In this document: piece after piece, positions 53,048 through 64,000 of the stretch | Numbering within the stretch: position 1 is the first letter of the stretch | How the letters are laid out: the number at the start of each line of letters is the position of its first letter | Assembly (NCBI GenBank): GCA_001579985.1 | Contig: LRSR01003898.1 | Location: 1 to 64,000, forward strand | DNA from: Hypsibius dujardini | Taxonomy: Eukaryota > Tardigrada > Eutardigrada > Parachela > Hypsibiidae | DNA: 64,000 nt | Direction of reading: 5' to 3' | Program-made: the position numbers and the translations under genes | Notes under the pieces: model-generated | The model's database searches: none | Told to the model about the DNA's origin: nothing | Seen by the model: only the letters and a program-made list of their open reading frames with translations

Positions 53048-54360
53048 ATGCCTGTGACCTTCTACCCTTCAACCAAACCCCTCTCTCCGGTGGGAGAGTA
53101 CCCTCTTCAACACCAAAACACCCACGAACCTCGAACAATTCTAAACGGAGCAACCCGACACGAAATCTCCCAATCATGTAAAGACATTTTTCAATCTTCC
53201 TTTGGCGACAACAACAAACCCGTCATTCCGTCATCCAGCGGATTCGTCTACGCTTCCATTGAAGCCTACAACAAACACCACCGACTGGTCCTTCGCCCGG
53301 ACGATGTCTGGATCACCATTCTCACGCAGTTAAGCTTCTACGTCAACGCTCACGCCGAGGAGCTCCGTCATCTCTTTGTGACACATCAAGGCAAAAAGAG
53401 CCTGGAAGTGACCGCCGCCGGAAGTCGCTACACCGTCGATTTCGGAAACTTGGCCGAACAAATGGGCCATCTGATCCAGAAGAATGTCATCGACCCATCG
53501 TTGCGTGAGTGGATCATTCCCGATTTCACCACGACCACGTCCAACGACAGGATCGTCTCTTCCGTAATTATGATGGCAACCCTGAAGGCCTACTTCTCGT
53601 ACAAGATGAGTACGATGTGCGGTTTACCTGCCGTGACGCTTCTAGGTACTGACGATTTTGCTGAAATAATGCGCTGGAATTTAAATTCACGCCAAAGTAG
53701 AGAAAAGTTTAGGACTGTGTATTTTAGTTTTAACTGAATAATAAAAACCTATATTTGACTTAAAATGGAGAAGTCTCTCTTTATAATTCCAAGTACGTTT
53801 ACGATTAATAAACGACTTTGCTTCTAGGCGAGCGCGAGGACTGGCAAAAACTGCTGACACGTCTCGACAAGCTTCCGTCGTTTGGAAATGAAACTTCACA
53901 ATGGGCGAAATTGCTGAAACCGGTTTTGACGAAGTTTGTTTCGGCATTTGACGAGCCGGACTCGAAGGAAAATAAAGATTTCTGGCAGACAATCGTGAAC
54001 CACGAAGGCGGGGGAAGTGGTCCGAGCTACCTGTCGGGCTGGATTACTGCCTTCTGCTTTTTCTCCGCTGACGGAAAGGTGTTGTATCGGGAGGCGGAGT
54101 GGGAAATGGGGTCCGAGTTGGATGGGGTGAAGTTCCATCGACTGGACACGGAAGACGTCCCTGCGGCGTACGCACAGGTTGACGTAAAGCTGAACGATAA
54201 CGGACAGAAATTCGACACGTCGATGGTGGCTGGAATGGTGGGATACCGAGTTTCGGATAGTGAGAAGACAGCAAACGGGTATGATGGGAAAAACGATTCG
54301 CTGCAGCCGGTTGCGGGATGGTGGATCTTCGACAAAGCCCAGGTGCCGCTGCAAAACTAG
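53048..54360 (+). CDS. DUF4419-type protein, copy 2
   Basis: Exons 53048-53645 and 53828-54360, same phase and same splice sequences (CTTCTAG) as copy 1, give 376 residues. The domain core RPDDVWITILTQLSFYVNAH and the WIIPDFTTTT block are intact, as are EREDWQKLLTRLDKLPSF and GPSYLSGWITAFCFF. It lacks the insertion of copy 1 near VLYREAEWEMGSELDG. Upstream about 400 bases and downstream about 600 bases also match copy 1, so the duplicated unit was larger than the gene. Cytosolic and of unknown role, as copy 1. Confidence 0.8.
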
Positions 54361-54435
54361 AACAGCTAGCTTTGTTTAACATTTTCTTTCGTGAAATTAA
54401 GCATTATACACATGTGGAAAAAACCCTCCAACTAA

Positions 54436-54575
54436 ACCAAGTTGAAGCCACTTTTTTACCGGTGCCCAGCAAAAACGGGTAGTCCGAGTTTGAGCCAACT
54501 TTGGCCTTTGCGTTTTTCTTTGTTCTTGGAGTTCGATTGATCTGTTGATTGCGCTCAAAATTTATTTTCATTGTT
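54436..54575. repeat. FB-B single arm after DUF4419 copy 2
   Basis: CCAAGTTGAAGCCAC, CCCAGCAAAAACGG, GTCCGAGTTTGAGCCAACTT. Same position relative to the gene as 48591-48720. Confidence 0.65.
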
Positions 54576-55069
54576 TTCCTGCTTGATTGGGGATTTTCAT
54601 TTGGTGATTGGCCATCAACCAAGACCAGGAAAGCTATAAAGTTCCGCGCAGTTTACAAATTGCAGGAAAAAGAGTGCTTCATTTACGAGAGCATGACGTG
54701 AGAATTTTCTAGTCACAAAATACTTTTTCCACTCCTCGAGGTCTGCAAAAACTCCAAATTTCCTGAAAATCGAAAAAGTTTGGAAGGTTATCAAGAACTT
54801 GCTCAAGCATAGGAAGGTAAAAGGCGTCAACAATATCGAGAGTCAGGTGCGAGAAATTTGGGACAAATCGTGACACCGGAGCTTCGCAAAGCGCTCCAAA
54901 GATGGAATTCTGGCGTGTCTGGTGGAGTTGGTCAAGGACGATGATGCATGTATTCACCATTGAAGCTTCCGTCGTTAAACTGTCGAAATCAGTAACGCAA
55001 TATCTGTTGAAATACCGGTTGAAAATTTCAAGTTAAAATTAACAAAATTCTCATTGAAAATAACGACTT

Positions 55070-55228
55070 TTGTTTAGTTTTGCTCTCTGAAGTCGGCCGG
55101 ACATTTCATCAATAAATACAGCAATAGAAAAAGCAGTGGCACGCGAAGGCCCAAATTGGCTCAAATTCAGACCATCCTGACCACCCTTGCTCAGCGCCAT
55201 TAAAAAATTGGCTTCAACTTGGTTAATT
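55070..55228. repeat. FB-B arm, reverse orientation
   Basis: On the minus strand: CCAAGTTGAAGCCAATTTTT, GAGCAAGGGTGGTCAGGATG and TTGAGCCAATTTGGGCC. Together with 54436-54575 it could form a wide palindrome around 54.4-55.2 kb. Confidence 0.6.
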
Positions 55229-55847
55229 AAAGGTTTTTGACACGAGTGATTCAAATCGTTGCGCGTCCTATCGTTGGGGATATGTGAGGCATTTCGCCTT
55301 TTTTATGAGGTCAACGCAGGACACACGACAACGCATTGTACCGTATCTCAGCTTTCAAACGCAGCCTTTTCATACTTCCACACTCCTAAAACAAGCCTAA
55401 ACATAGGAAGGGGCAGGGATGCGGGAAGAGATAATGTAATCTCAGCTCCCTTGACTCACAGGTCCACCCTGCCCACTCTGTTTTCATTGTCCGCCCTGTC
55501 CACCCGACCCGTGTGACTGAAATATTAATTCTGTGTTCCCCTTCAACCTTCAATCATTATTAAGTACCGAATCAATGATAATCTCAAACCTCGATGCTCA
55601 GTTCTCAAAATCATATTTGATAAGCTATCTACAGAGTGGAATAATTTTCACCACCCCCCATTATACAATACCGATATTCGACTGAGCTCCACAGCAGATT
55701 ACCGTCAATACCAAATTCAGTTCCGCAGAGCAGCATATAAATCTCAACATTTTCCGCTATCCTAAATAAAAAAAATACCGTACCTGTTTACTCAATTTCT
55801 ACGAACTTTTATGCCAGCCAACAGCTAAACTTCCCTTTGACTTTAAA

Positions 55848-56258
55848 ATGCCTGTGACTTTCCACCCTTCAACCAAACCCCTCTCTCCGGTGGGAGAGTA
55901 CCCTCTTCAACACCAAAACACCCACGAACCTCGAACGATTCTGGACCGAGCAACTCGACACGAAATCTCCCAAACATGTAAAGACATTTTTCAATCTTCC
56001 TTTGGCGACGACAACAAACCCGTCATTCCGTCATCCAGCGGATTCGTCTACGCTTCCATTGAGGCCTACAACAATCATCACCGACTGGTACTTCGCCCGG
56101 ACGATGTCTGGATCACCATCCTCACGCAGTTAAGCTTCTACGTCAACGCTCACGCCGAGGAGCTCCGTCATCTCTTCGTGACACATCAAGGCAAAAAGAG
56201 CCTGGAAGTGACCGCCGCCGGAAGTCGCTACACCGTCGATTTTGGAAACTTGGGGTAG
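55848..56258 (+). pseudogene. DUF4419 copy 3, truncated
   Basis: Starts with the same Met-Pro-Val-Thr-Phe frame and keeps RPDDVWITILTQLSFYVNAH, but homology breaks at TTTGGAAACTTGG (56252) and a stop follows at once. It has about 136 of roughly 376 residues and no second exon. A TATA-like site at 55734 is retained. It could make a short protein but lacks most of the domain, so it is probably non-functional. Confidence 0.75.
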
Positions 56259-56259
56259 G

Positions 56260-57930
56260 AGTCCAGAAAATTTCCATTTGGTTTTCCAGTACTCTGGCGT
56301 GGGCCAGCCTGGAATCAGAATTTCCAGTCAATTTCTGACTACAACCAAGGTCTTAAGCGGCAGAGAATAATCGATAACCTCGGTGGAACGCTTATCAGAT
56401 GTGAAGAAAAGTTGTGGGAACATGTCTACAATAAAAGCGAGTGATTCACATCACAGAACACGTAATGAAGGGGCCATTCACTCATCCCTTCCACTGTCTG
56501 GTCATCTTTTGCTATATGCCGCGTCATAAACATACAAAGCCATTTCAATTTCGATCAGAAAAGTGCTTCCCTCTCCCATTAATGTTTGGTGGGGAGGATA
56601 ATTTCTGGAACGTCCCATTCCCTAAACTGTTGGCTCACATTGGGATAGGAGGTGCGAAGCATGGACCCCAGGGAAAGTTTGGGAAGCGGTTGGAATGAAT
56701 TTTTGCTTGGGGGCCGGGGGTGGAAATGTAATGGGTAGGGATGCCCCTGCGCAGTCCTAACCTCCACTCCAAGTAAAACGCTTCTCAAACCTTCTCAAAC
56801 CTTTCCAAATATCCCCATTGGGCCCGCATTTCCCATCCCAATCCCATCCCGTTCCCAAACCCTGTCAGACCTTGAGAAACCCAACCCTTTTACCGTGCGA
56901 ATGAAAGAACAGACAGGCGAAAACAGATCCCTTGTTTAAGTCAACGCATTAGTATTGAATTGCAACGTAGTAATGCGGCGTCTATTTTGGGCTCTCTTCA
57001 ACGTCTCATGGTCTGGATGAGATTGCAGCGTTCTGAAAACCAAGCGCTAATGTATTGTATGTTGATTGTTGGGCAATATTTATACGCCTTTAGAGACATT
57101 ATTGCGCACCAGCGATTGCATATCGGTCATTAAAGAAATCGGAAAGACAACTTCAAACGTCCTCGGGACCTTTGGGCGTTCTACCTGCTTATGTATGTAT
57201 GTATTTTGTCGTGTTTGTTTGCGGTGAAATAAGGAGCCGTAAATTAATCAGTCTTGCGTGTTGCGGATACGTCGCGTCAATGTCCCACAACTACAGCAGC
57301 AGAGCCTCATTTTGAATTCCTGGATAGGCTGATCTTGGGGCGAGAGACCACACTTCGAAGGAGTAAAGGCCCGTTTATGGTCTGGAGAAAACGTCTCACG
57401 CGAAGTGTGTGGAACGTCACGTTCGCATACGCATATCTGTCTCGCGTTCTATCTCATATGAGATGCAGGGCGGATCGCATCGAAAGCGATTGGGACTGGA
57501 TCTCACGCGCGATCGCCTTACTTTAAAGTCACGTCACGCGATCTCACACACAAAACCCAGACTGAAGTTTTTGAAAACGTTAACGTTTGCCACGCGAGTT
57601 TACAAAAGAGATTGCAATCTCTGTTCTGAAGGATTCAGTCAGCATTTTCCATAACCACATAACTCTTCAAGAGCATTAAAAGCATTGATCTTCCTTGTTT
57701 CGTGTCTTTTTATTCTTTCTAAAACCAGTCTGCGTTTTCACTCATACATACAGATATAACCCTTAACCCTTAACACTTAACTCTGTATAACCCTTTTCTT
57801 TCAGTGTCCATGTGGCAATTCAGTTTACGCTAAGCTGAAAAGCTTTATTTTAATAAAATGTTATTCATCAGGGCACTTTCTGTTTCCACTTTCTGTTTTC
57901 CACTTTCCAATTTTCACGTTTTAGTCCTTC
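56260..57930. other. Gene-free stretch
   Basis: No conserved exon recognised. CCCATCCCAATCCCATCCC low-complexity sequence near 56835-56860. Confidence 0.4.
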
Positions 57931-57932
57931 AT

Positions 57933-57960
57933 CTTCCGGTCTATATATAAAGACCGGAAG
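57933..57960. repeat. Perfect 10-bp hairpin enclosing TATATAA
   Basis: CTTCCGGTCT and AGACCGGAAG flank ATATATAA. It might be a small palindromic element or a promoter-like site; no gene start is seen next to it. Confidence 0.5.
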
Positions 57961-58065
57961 AATAGTTAAAATTGGCCCCGCTTCACTTTGTTTAGTCTTG
58001 CCTCAGTCTCATTGTAACACTGCTGCAGTAAAACGTTATATTTTAAGAACCCACAGAAACACCCT

Positions 58066-58285
58066 CACAGCGGACGGACGAGCGGACGAATGATTGAAAC
58101 GACAGAAGAACGGGCGGACGAGCGTTTGGATGGACAGACAAAGGAACGGATGGACGGCCAGGCGAAGGACGAGTGGACAGACGGACGGACGTACGGAAGA
58201 ATATTCCGAGCGACAGAAAAAAATGGCAGACGGGAGGGTCGATGGGCTCGCGGATGAGCCGACGAGGGGACGGACAGACGAACCA
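58066..58285. repeat. GACG/GGAC-rich microsatellite
   Basis: GGACGGACGAGCGGACGA and similar words, imperfect, over about 200 bases. Open frames here are repeat shadows on both strands. Confidence 0.8.
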
Positions 58286-58569
58286 CAATACTAATTCGAA
58301 AGATTCAGGCATGGTTGCAACCGGCATGTTTGGAATTTTGCTGGTTATGTGTCGAAGGTGAACAGCGATGCAAAAAATGTCCGCACGCTTTTAGCAGACG
58401 AATTTATAATTATTGGTGTTGCCTGGAAGGTTTTCGATAATGGTTTGAGCTGTATTTCGGTTTTACAGAATAAGATTACAGTGCCTTGTTTAACCGAACA
58501 TCAGCGCAAAAGGGCGTTAAAATTAAAATACTCAGTAAAAGGCGCGTATCTGGAATGATCCTTTGGTTG

Positions 58570-59395
58570 ATTTTTTTGGTTTCTGACCCAGCAAAAAGGG
58601 TAAGGGTTCACCCTACCCTAATAATAATCTGAGACAGATGTCCTCTCGTTATATGCGGCGTTCATTGGGAGGGGTAAATTTTTACTGGTGGAGGTACAAA
58701 GTTTGCTCCGCACGAGTAAAAAAACTATGCCCGGTGTAAAGAGAGGTAGAAAAATGTCTTGGTAATGTCCTGCAGGACAAAAAAGCTAAAGCTAAAGCAG
58801 GCAAATTTACTCTCCGAGTGTAAAAAGTACACTTTTTACCATGACGCAGGTAGAAAAATACCCTCGAAATGTCCTGAACGGTGTAATTGCCTTCCGGTTA
58901 AGGAGTTTTTCACTCTTTACGTACATTAAATGCCATAAGAGACAGAAATTTCCCTCAAGGAAGACAATTTTATTCTTCTGCACGAACTCACCCAGGGCCT
59001 AAAATAGCAAAAAACTAATGATCTACACCCCCCCTGGGGGCGGGGGATGCCCCGCTCCCGGGGGTCGATTTCAGCAGTTTCGTCAACTGATCACAAGTTA
59101 TTCTTACGAATTATCATCATAAAAAATTAATTAGATATTAATCAGATAATTAGACGCTTTCCCCGGACGTGTTTCGCTATATTTCAGCTGTGTGCGCGCA
59201 TTAGCAAGCAGAAAAGTGCTTTCTAAATGTCGCCCCCCGATCAAGACCCGCCCCTCCCCCTGGGCGCAAAAGTCCACCTAATATTGAGGGAGTGATCGCA
59301 AATCGTTTAGGATTTGAACTTTTTTAATCGTCGACATTTTGGAAAATAAAGATGCACATTTTTTTTCTAAAAGTATGCATTTTGTCTATTAATTG
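58570..59395. other. Gene-free stretch with C/G runs
   Basis: Contains a near palindrome GTGTAAAAAGTACACTTTTT (58819-58838) and C/G-rich runs near 59028-59062 and 59232-59264. No coding exon recognised. Confidence 0.4.
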
Positions 59396-59734
59396 TGTTA
59401 GGCCTCCGTCCCTACTAGGACGGAAGAACCTGAACATACAAGCTATTAGACTGAGTAATAGGAGAAGAACAGTGGTAAGACTTTACTAGTAGAGGAGATT
59501 AGAGGAGAAAGGAAGGAACTGTCGCAAATTACTGTAGAACACACACTTATATAGTCAAGGATATGGAATAGTTCCTGATCTAACGTACTATTTCCTGCCG
59601 ACATGGCGGAATTATGTACGCAATAATAGCTGAGTAAGTACATTATAGAATGTGAGGTAGGTAGGAATGGGTTAACTAGGTAGATAGACTATGCTACTAG
59701 TAAGTGTTGCTTAACTGTTGGGTACCACCCAACA
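59396..59734. mobile_element. Second solo LTR-like element, 339 bp
   Basis: Begins TGTTAGGCC and ends CCCAACA. It shares with 49396-49681 the blocks ATTAGACTGA, TGTAGAA-ACACA, TTATATAGT and a terminal TGTTGGG-CCAACA palindrome. No matching target-site repeat is seen, so it is probably older. No internal retroelement sequence is present. Confidence 0.6.
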
Positions 59735-60334
59735 GCCTGGTGAATATCGTGGAATGATAAAGAGATTTTAGTAATGCGGGGTTTACCGCACTCCCAGACA
59801 CGAAGCACCGGAAGGCGGCATTTCAGTTGCAAACAGTAACCAGAGCAAAAATTGCAATTTTTAATGGCAAGGTGAGTCGCTTCTTCCTATTAATTAATAA
59901 CTGTATTAATAGACGTCCCATCGGATTGTTGTTTACACGTATTCTTTAGTACATACATCCCTCAGAGGACATCATAAATTTCATAATTATGAGACAACCG
60001 AAAACGCTTTAAACAGAGACAATAAACCTGGTTCGATTTACGGTACATACACGCTAAACTCGCTGATACCTTTTTTTCCCCCTTTTTTGATACACCTTTT
60101 TACACATTTTATTGACGGTCGCATTGTCGCTATTATCACAAAAGGGATATTAGCTTCTAAGGCGATCCCATAATCTTACCACGGGGGGGGGGTTTCCGCG
60201 CTGAAAACAGGTAGAGACGGTTATTATTGCGTATAGAGGATAACGGCTGGTCTGAAGCAGAGCCTACAGTAGCCACCTCATTTTAGTAAGGTGTGGATAG
60301 ATTTTTCCTGCTGCGCGAAAACTAAAAATTGCAG

Positions 60335-61275
60335 ATCGTTCCTCACTTGGTCGAATGGTTCCTGGTCGTGTCAGATTGTGGTGTAATTGTCAACGTGGAA
60401 ATTATCAGCATTCTTCCGCTGGACTTTGGTGTTGCCTCGGCTCTGATTTGGACAGCTCCAGCGTTCGAAGTGGCCGTCGAGGCAGCCAACAAACGGTACG
60501 CGACGTTTCTAAACTTCAGTGTGGTCTTAATGTACAATGCGTCGGACCGGACATGCGAGGACGTATCCGGGGATGCAGTTAGAAATGTCTCAGAATACTA
60601 TTACACCAAAACCAACTCGGACACAGTTTACGCCACGGTCTCTTCCATAAAGTGAGTTTCACTCAAGACAGTCCAATTTCAGATGAATGCTCATCTGTAT
60701 TATATTCAAAGATACATTTAACCACAATATTTAAAAAAAAGGTGAAAGGGATTATAATATGATATAATAAAACAAGCGATTCTTAGATATTGCGTATCAT
60801 TCGATCCAACAAACTCAGGCGTCTCTTGTACTTCTTGCGTAAGGCTATAAATCAATAAACATCGCATGTCAAGGAATTTGTTCTTTTGCTACAGTCTGCA
60901 CTGACCAAACTGGAATAGAAAGTGTTGCAGCAGGTACGCAGATAGCAGAAAAAAACACGTTGGTTCGTTTCTTGGGCTATTTTCAGTTATCGACCGGTGA
61001 AGCTGGAATGGCTGCTCGATCACAAGGAATTAATAATCAGTGGTCGCGATTCCTTTACAAGCAACAGCTGGACGTCCCGCAACGTTAAGTTAAGAAATGG
61101 ACACAGTACTTGGACTGCATCCGTCCCGTTGACGCAGACACTCAGCCGAGAACGTCGAAAGATTTTAAGCACGCTGCCTCTGCCCGTCCTCGAGGTCCAA
61201 CGAAAAAGCCCGTCTCTTTACCCTTTCAGCAGCTTCATCGAACCTATATCGGGCCAAACTATAACTATTTATTAA
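60335..61275 (+). pseudogene. ANF-receptor-like ectodomain fragment
   Basis: Exon 60335-60651 (acceptor TTGCAG, donor GTGAGT) encodes ISILPLDFGVASALIWTAPA, FEVAVEAANKRYA and CEDVSGDA, the first lobe of a receptor-cyclase type ligand-binding fold. It is similar in layout to the first exon of the gene at 9984-9666 (PALEVTLEQLAPQYP, CNDL). A second exon 60987-61275 can be joined in phase but its residues match nothing I know. No signal-peptide exon upstream and no membrane or cyclase exons downstream were found. Probably a gene fragment; a complete gene with unrecognised exons is possible. Confidence 0.5.
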
Positions 61276-61469
61276 TTGCATATCGGAATGATGACCGTAT
61301 AGCGAAAGGTCGTACGGGAAGAGAATGTGAATCAAAATGGAAGTGTGAAGATACTTTTGGTTCATAAACGTGAACGTTTGTCGATTCGTAAATCGTGAGC
61401 TTGTTCCATTATTCATATAACCACTCGTTTCATTTTCTTACAATGGAAATACTACGAAAATGGGATGGT

Positions 61470-61590
61470 AATAAGCACCTCGGTGGGGTGGATAGGACCG
61501 GCGATGCGTAGTTATGAAACTACTTTAGGCACAAGCTTTTGCTGTGCCTTAAGCACCCTAAAGAGGTACCCCACCCGAGCGACCACGTCA
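61470..61590. repeat. Foldback element
   Basis: GCACCTCGGTGGGGTGGATA is mirrored by TACCCCACCCGAGCGAC. The centre holds GGCACAAGCTTTTGCTGTGCC. Confidence 0.6.
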
Positions 61591-61659
61591 TCTTACAGCT
61601 TGCCCCGTTAGCCCGGTCCAACTCTTATTAACCAATGATGCTCTGCAAAGTATTTAGCT

Positions 61660-61766
61660 GGCCAGTCGAATTTGTCGAGAATGATCATTGGCCCGTTTGA
61701 TAGCTCCGCCCGCGAGCCGTCAAACGGGCCAATGCTAGCCGTTCGTTCGTTTTGACTGGTCAACTG
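61660..61766. repeat. Foldback element with perfect 15-bp inner stem
   Basis: CATTGGCCCGTTTGA (61686-61700) and TCAAACGGGCCAATG (61720-61734) are exact reverse complements. Outer arms GGCCAGTCGAA and TTTTGACTGGTC extend it. Confidence 0.75.
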
Positions 61767-62383
61767 GTTCGGCCAAAGTTTTGCCTGATTTTGTGAAAGA
61801 ATAGGGCACACAGACTACCGGTGCGTTCAGGCAGTCAACATTAGGTTGATTGGCCGCGCGAATGATGAAGATTGAAGCTGAACAGTCAGCAATGTACATG
61901 CATGGACAGGGCAGAAAGCTCGATAGGAAGAGACCGAGAACACAGACAGCTGCAGCACAGCGCAAGAGGAAGAGACCTCTGCCTCTTCTTCTGTGGCTGC
62001 AGAGAACGTTCCACAAATGTAAAAAGAGGGATCGAATTACATTAAACCAAAATAAAGGTGAGAGGGGAGAAGGCTAGAGATCTGCAGTCGTCTTCTCCTT
62101 AAAACAGGATAGTGCACTGAGGATAAAACAAATATCTCGTCTGAGAAATGATTTCGAACGGGGAAAAACTGTTAAAAAGTTATGCTCTACAGCTGCAGAA
62201 ATCCCTGAATCGTTACCATACGATAGTGTCGGCCCTTGGTATATATTTGTAGCGTGCATGCAGCATTCGATGTTCTAGTTGTTTGTCAGTGGTTTGTGAG
62301 TTCTAAACAATACACATCTTTTGCGATCAATGCACTCCTTGCCTGAGGATTGGAATACTTTACGTCGCACGCGCTTCACGTCA

Positions 62384-63349
62384 TCAGGCAGTGAGAATCT
62401 TCGAGGTTAACTCAATCAGTTCCTTATAGTGTGGGGGTTCCACCGGGTTGCAGGTCGGTAACGTCAGGTCCCACGTTGACTTGGTCAGATTCGCCATGGA
62501 GAAGCAGTAGGGCGCCATGACGCGATTGAAGGTCCCTTCGATGTAGTCAATGTCTGCCTGTGTGAGCAACGGTGGCTTAACCCGTGTGTTGATCAGGAAA
62601 ATTGGGTCATCACAAGTGCCGGTCGCCACGTTAGGAGCCAAACATCGATGGTCAATTTCCATGACCGTATAGTCGATGAAAATTTCCGACGCAAAAACTT
62701 GCTCTGTAGTACAATAAAACAATGTTAAATAGTTTCAAAATATTTTTCAATCGTTTCGCAACGAAAGAGTACTTACGCGGGCCTTTAGCTCCGGCGGCCA
62801 CAAAGTATGTCAAGGAGTTTTTCTGCCCACTCGAAGAGAAGACGACGTTCTCAAAGAACCCCGAACACAATCCCTGAGGCTGCACAAACAGGGCGACGGT
62901 CCAGTTGACGGCCACAACATCGGGCGTGCCCGAGACTGTTGCTATCTTATCGTAATAATTGGTGGGATTTTTGAAGACTCCTGGGGGATGATAGATAGCG
63001 TATTCATACCATACTCCCAAGACCTGTTCAATAGATTTTTAAATACCATTTATCACAAACCAGAGCTTAGCTGTACAACTCCATACATGTTTAAGGATTG
63101 GGCAATTGTAATTCTTTTTCAAAAGCTATATTCGCACCAGTGTTTACGGAGAAAGTCTAACTCATTCTTGCCCCCATACACATATATATGGGGGTGATAC
63201 AAATGTCTCACCTTGTCCAAGTCCATTTCGATTGGAGGCGCGTAGAATGGGTAAGGTTTGCAAGTTTTTACACTGGAGTTGTCGTAATTCGCCGCACGCA
63301 CGACCACTCCCACAATCAGCTTCCACACGAGAAGCCCCTTCAGTTGCAT
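62384..63349 (-). CDS. Lipocalin (apolipoprotein D / crustacyanin-like), secreted
   Basis: Three exons, 63349-63212, 63023-62777 and 62703-62384, close in phase and give 234 residues. A hydrophobic N-terminus (LLVWKLIVGVVV) serves as signal peptide. LDKVLGVWYEYAIY carries the lipocalin G-x-W motif of strand A; FLINTRVKPPLLTQADIDYI matches the C-terminal strand/helix region where ApoD-like proteins read TRxPxL; paired Cys residues (TCDD, YCFS, TCNP) fit the usual disulphides. It is expected to bind small hydrophobic ligands outside the cell. No neighbouring gene points to the ligand. The start was chosen as the first Met of a frame with a leader; the GTAAGT donor and CTACAG acceptor are strong. 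Confidence 0.85.
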
Positions 63350-64000
63350 TGCTCAGCGAATCTACCTCCTAGTGACCGATTCCGATGGGTAAGATACTAA
63401 TGAGCAACTGAAACATTTAAACCTCAACTTCGGCTGATGCATATGTTTATATGTCTAGGATTTCTTGTAATCCGTCGGTACCGTTGAATGCAAAATGTGT
63501 TCGGTCCTTTCACCTTGGATTTTGTACGGTACACGGACAGTGAGTGAGGATGCGTCGAACGTTGACTAGCATCATAATTAACTAAGCCGGCGAACGTATA
63601 AAAGGTGTAAACCATTCATGCATGTATTAATTGCGGTCGTTTTATCTCGTTAACGTCGAAGCTGCACGGTCCGACATTCATTAGTCAGTTGAAGCGAACG
63701 CCCGCAAAGTAATACTCTGTTGCCCTCTGATCGCAGGAACCGTCTGTTCAACTATGCGGAAATTCTTGTGCGTTGCAGTTAAATTTGTTGTCCGGTGCCT
63801 CAATACTTAAAGTCGTGCCGGCGCAAGAGCGAGAAACGGTAACACTGCAGTCTGCAGTAATAATGTATCTGCGTAAACCGCAGACAGTCACGTGTCAATG
63901 TTATGGCATTATTAATGTTGCAGCTGCACGGAGAGGCGTTACGGACTTTAAGAGAGGGCGACAATTTCTGCCCAGTGCAAGAGTTGTCACAAATCAACTC
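63350..64000. other. Upstream region of the lipocalin, no gene seen
   Basis: GTATAAAAGG on the plus strand at 63597-63606 is a good TATA box form and might serve a plus-strand gene beyond the right edge. No exon was recognised. Confidence 0.3.

Noticed and set aside
57254-57654. Two overlapping plus-strand frames of 80-90 codons
   Set aside because: No recognisable motif, no splice partner, and composition like the surrounding spacer.
58043-58361. Open frames on both strands
   Set aside because: Microsatellite translation (Arg/Gly/Asp or Ser/Pro repeats) with no conserved segment.
1-64000. CRISPR arrays, operons, bacterial-type ribosome sites
   Set aside because: Spliced genes and animal families throughout; tandem repeats present are microsatellites and satellites without spacers.

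Overview
The window looks like nuclear DNA of a small invertebrate, most likely an ecdysozoan such as a tardigrade. This is inferred from gene content and was not tested. Genes are split by many short GT-AG introns. They include a homeobox gene, a mitotic cyclin, insect-type 7TM chemoreceptors, a receptor-guanylyl-cyclase-like gene, a lipocalin and an inactive ACE homologue of the nematode ACN-1 kind. Space between and within genes is full of small palindromic (foldback) elements and microsatellites.

Layout. 0.3-2.5 kb: 5' part of a homeobox gene (minus strand), running off the left edge, with a foldback element in its intron. 5.7-10 kb: receptor-guanylyl-cyclase-like ectodomain gene (minus), no kinase-homology or cyclase exons recognised. 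9.9-21.4 kb: tandem duplication carrying two gustatory-receptor-like genes (plus). Its junction near 14.78 kb joins a scrap of the cyclin B last exon to a scrap of the receptor first exon, so both duplication breakpoints can be read. 21.8-25.2 kb: complete eight-exon cyclin B gene (minus). 26.5-30.8 kb: a nest of foldback elements. 28.2-38.7 kb: three paralogous secreted proteins built from a 19-24 residue module I do not recognise (core G-[IL]-x-P-L, then L-P-x-G-x-F-x-P). This is the best candidate for something undescribed. 35.3 kb: pogo/Tigger transposase remnant. 39.7-45.2 kb: ACE-like protein whose HEMGH zinc site reads QQMGA, encoded by an 18-nt microexon. 47-56.3 kb: DUF4419-type gene array (two whole, one truncated, one degenerate copy) with a stray ACE-gene fragment, a decayed DDE transposase and a solo LTR whose empty site survives in a paralogous flank. 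56-60 kb: no gene seen, a second solo LTR. 60.3-61.3 kb: another receptor-ectodomain fragment. 62.4-63.35 kb: complete three-exon lipocalin (minus).

The neighbouring genes do not form a known pathway. Several (modular proteins, lipocalin, ACE-like protein) look secreted, and local tandem duplication is the main force visible. Exon phases close exactly for cyclin B, GR copy 2, the three modular genes, the two DUF4419 genes, the lipocalin and the ACE-like gene from 39,719 on, so those models are firm. Family names come from memory of conserved motifs, with no database search.
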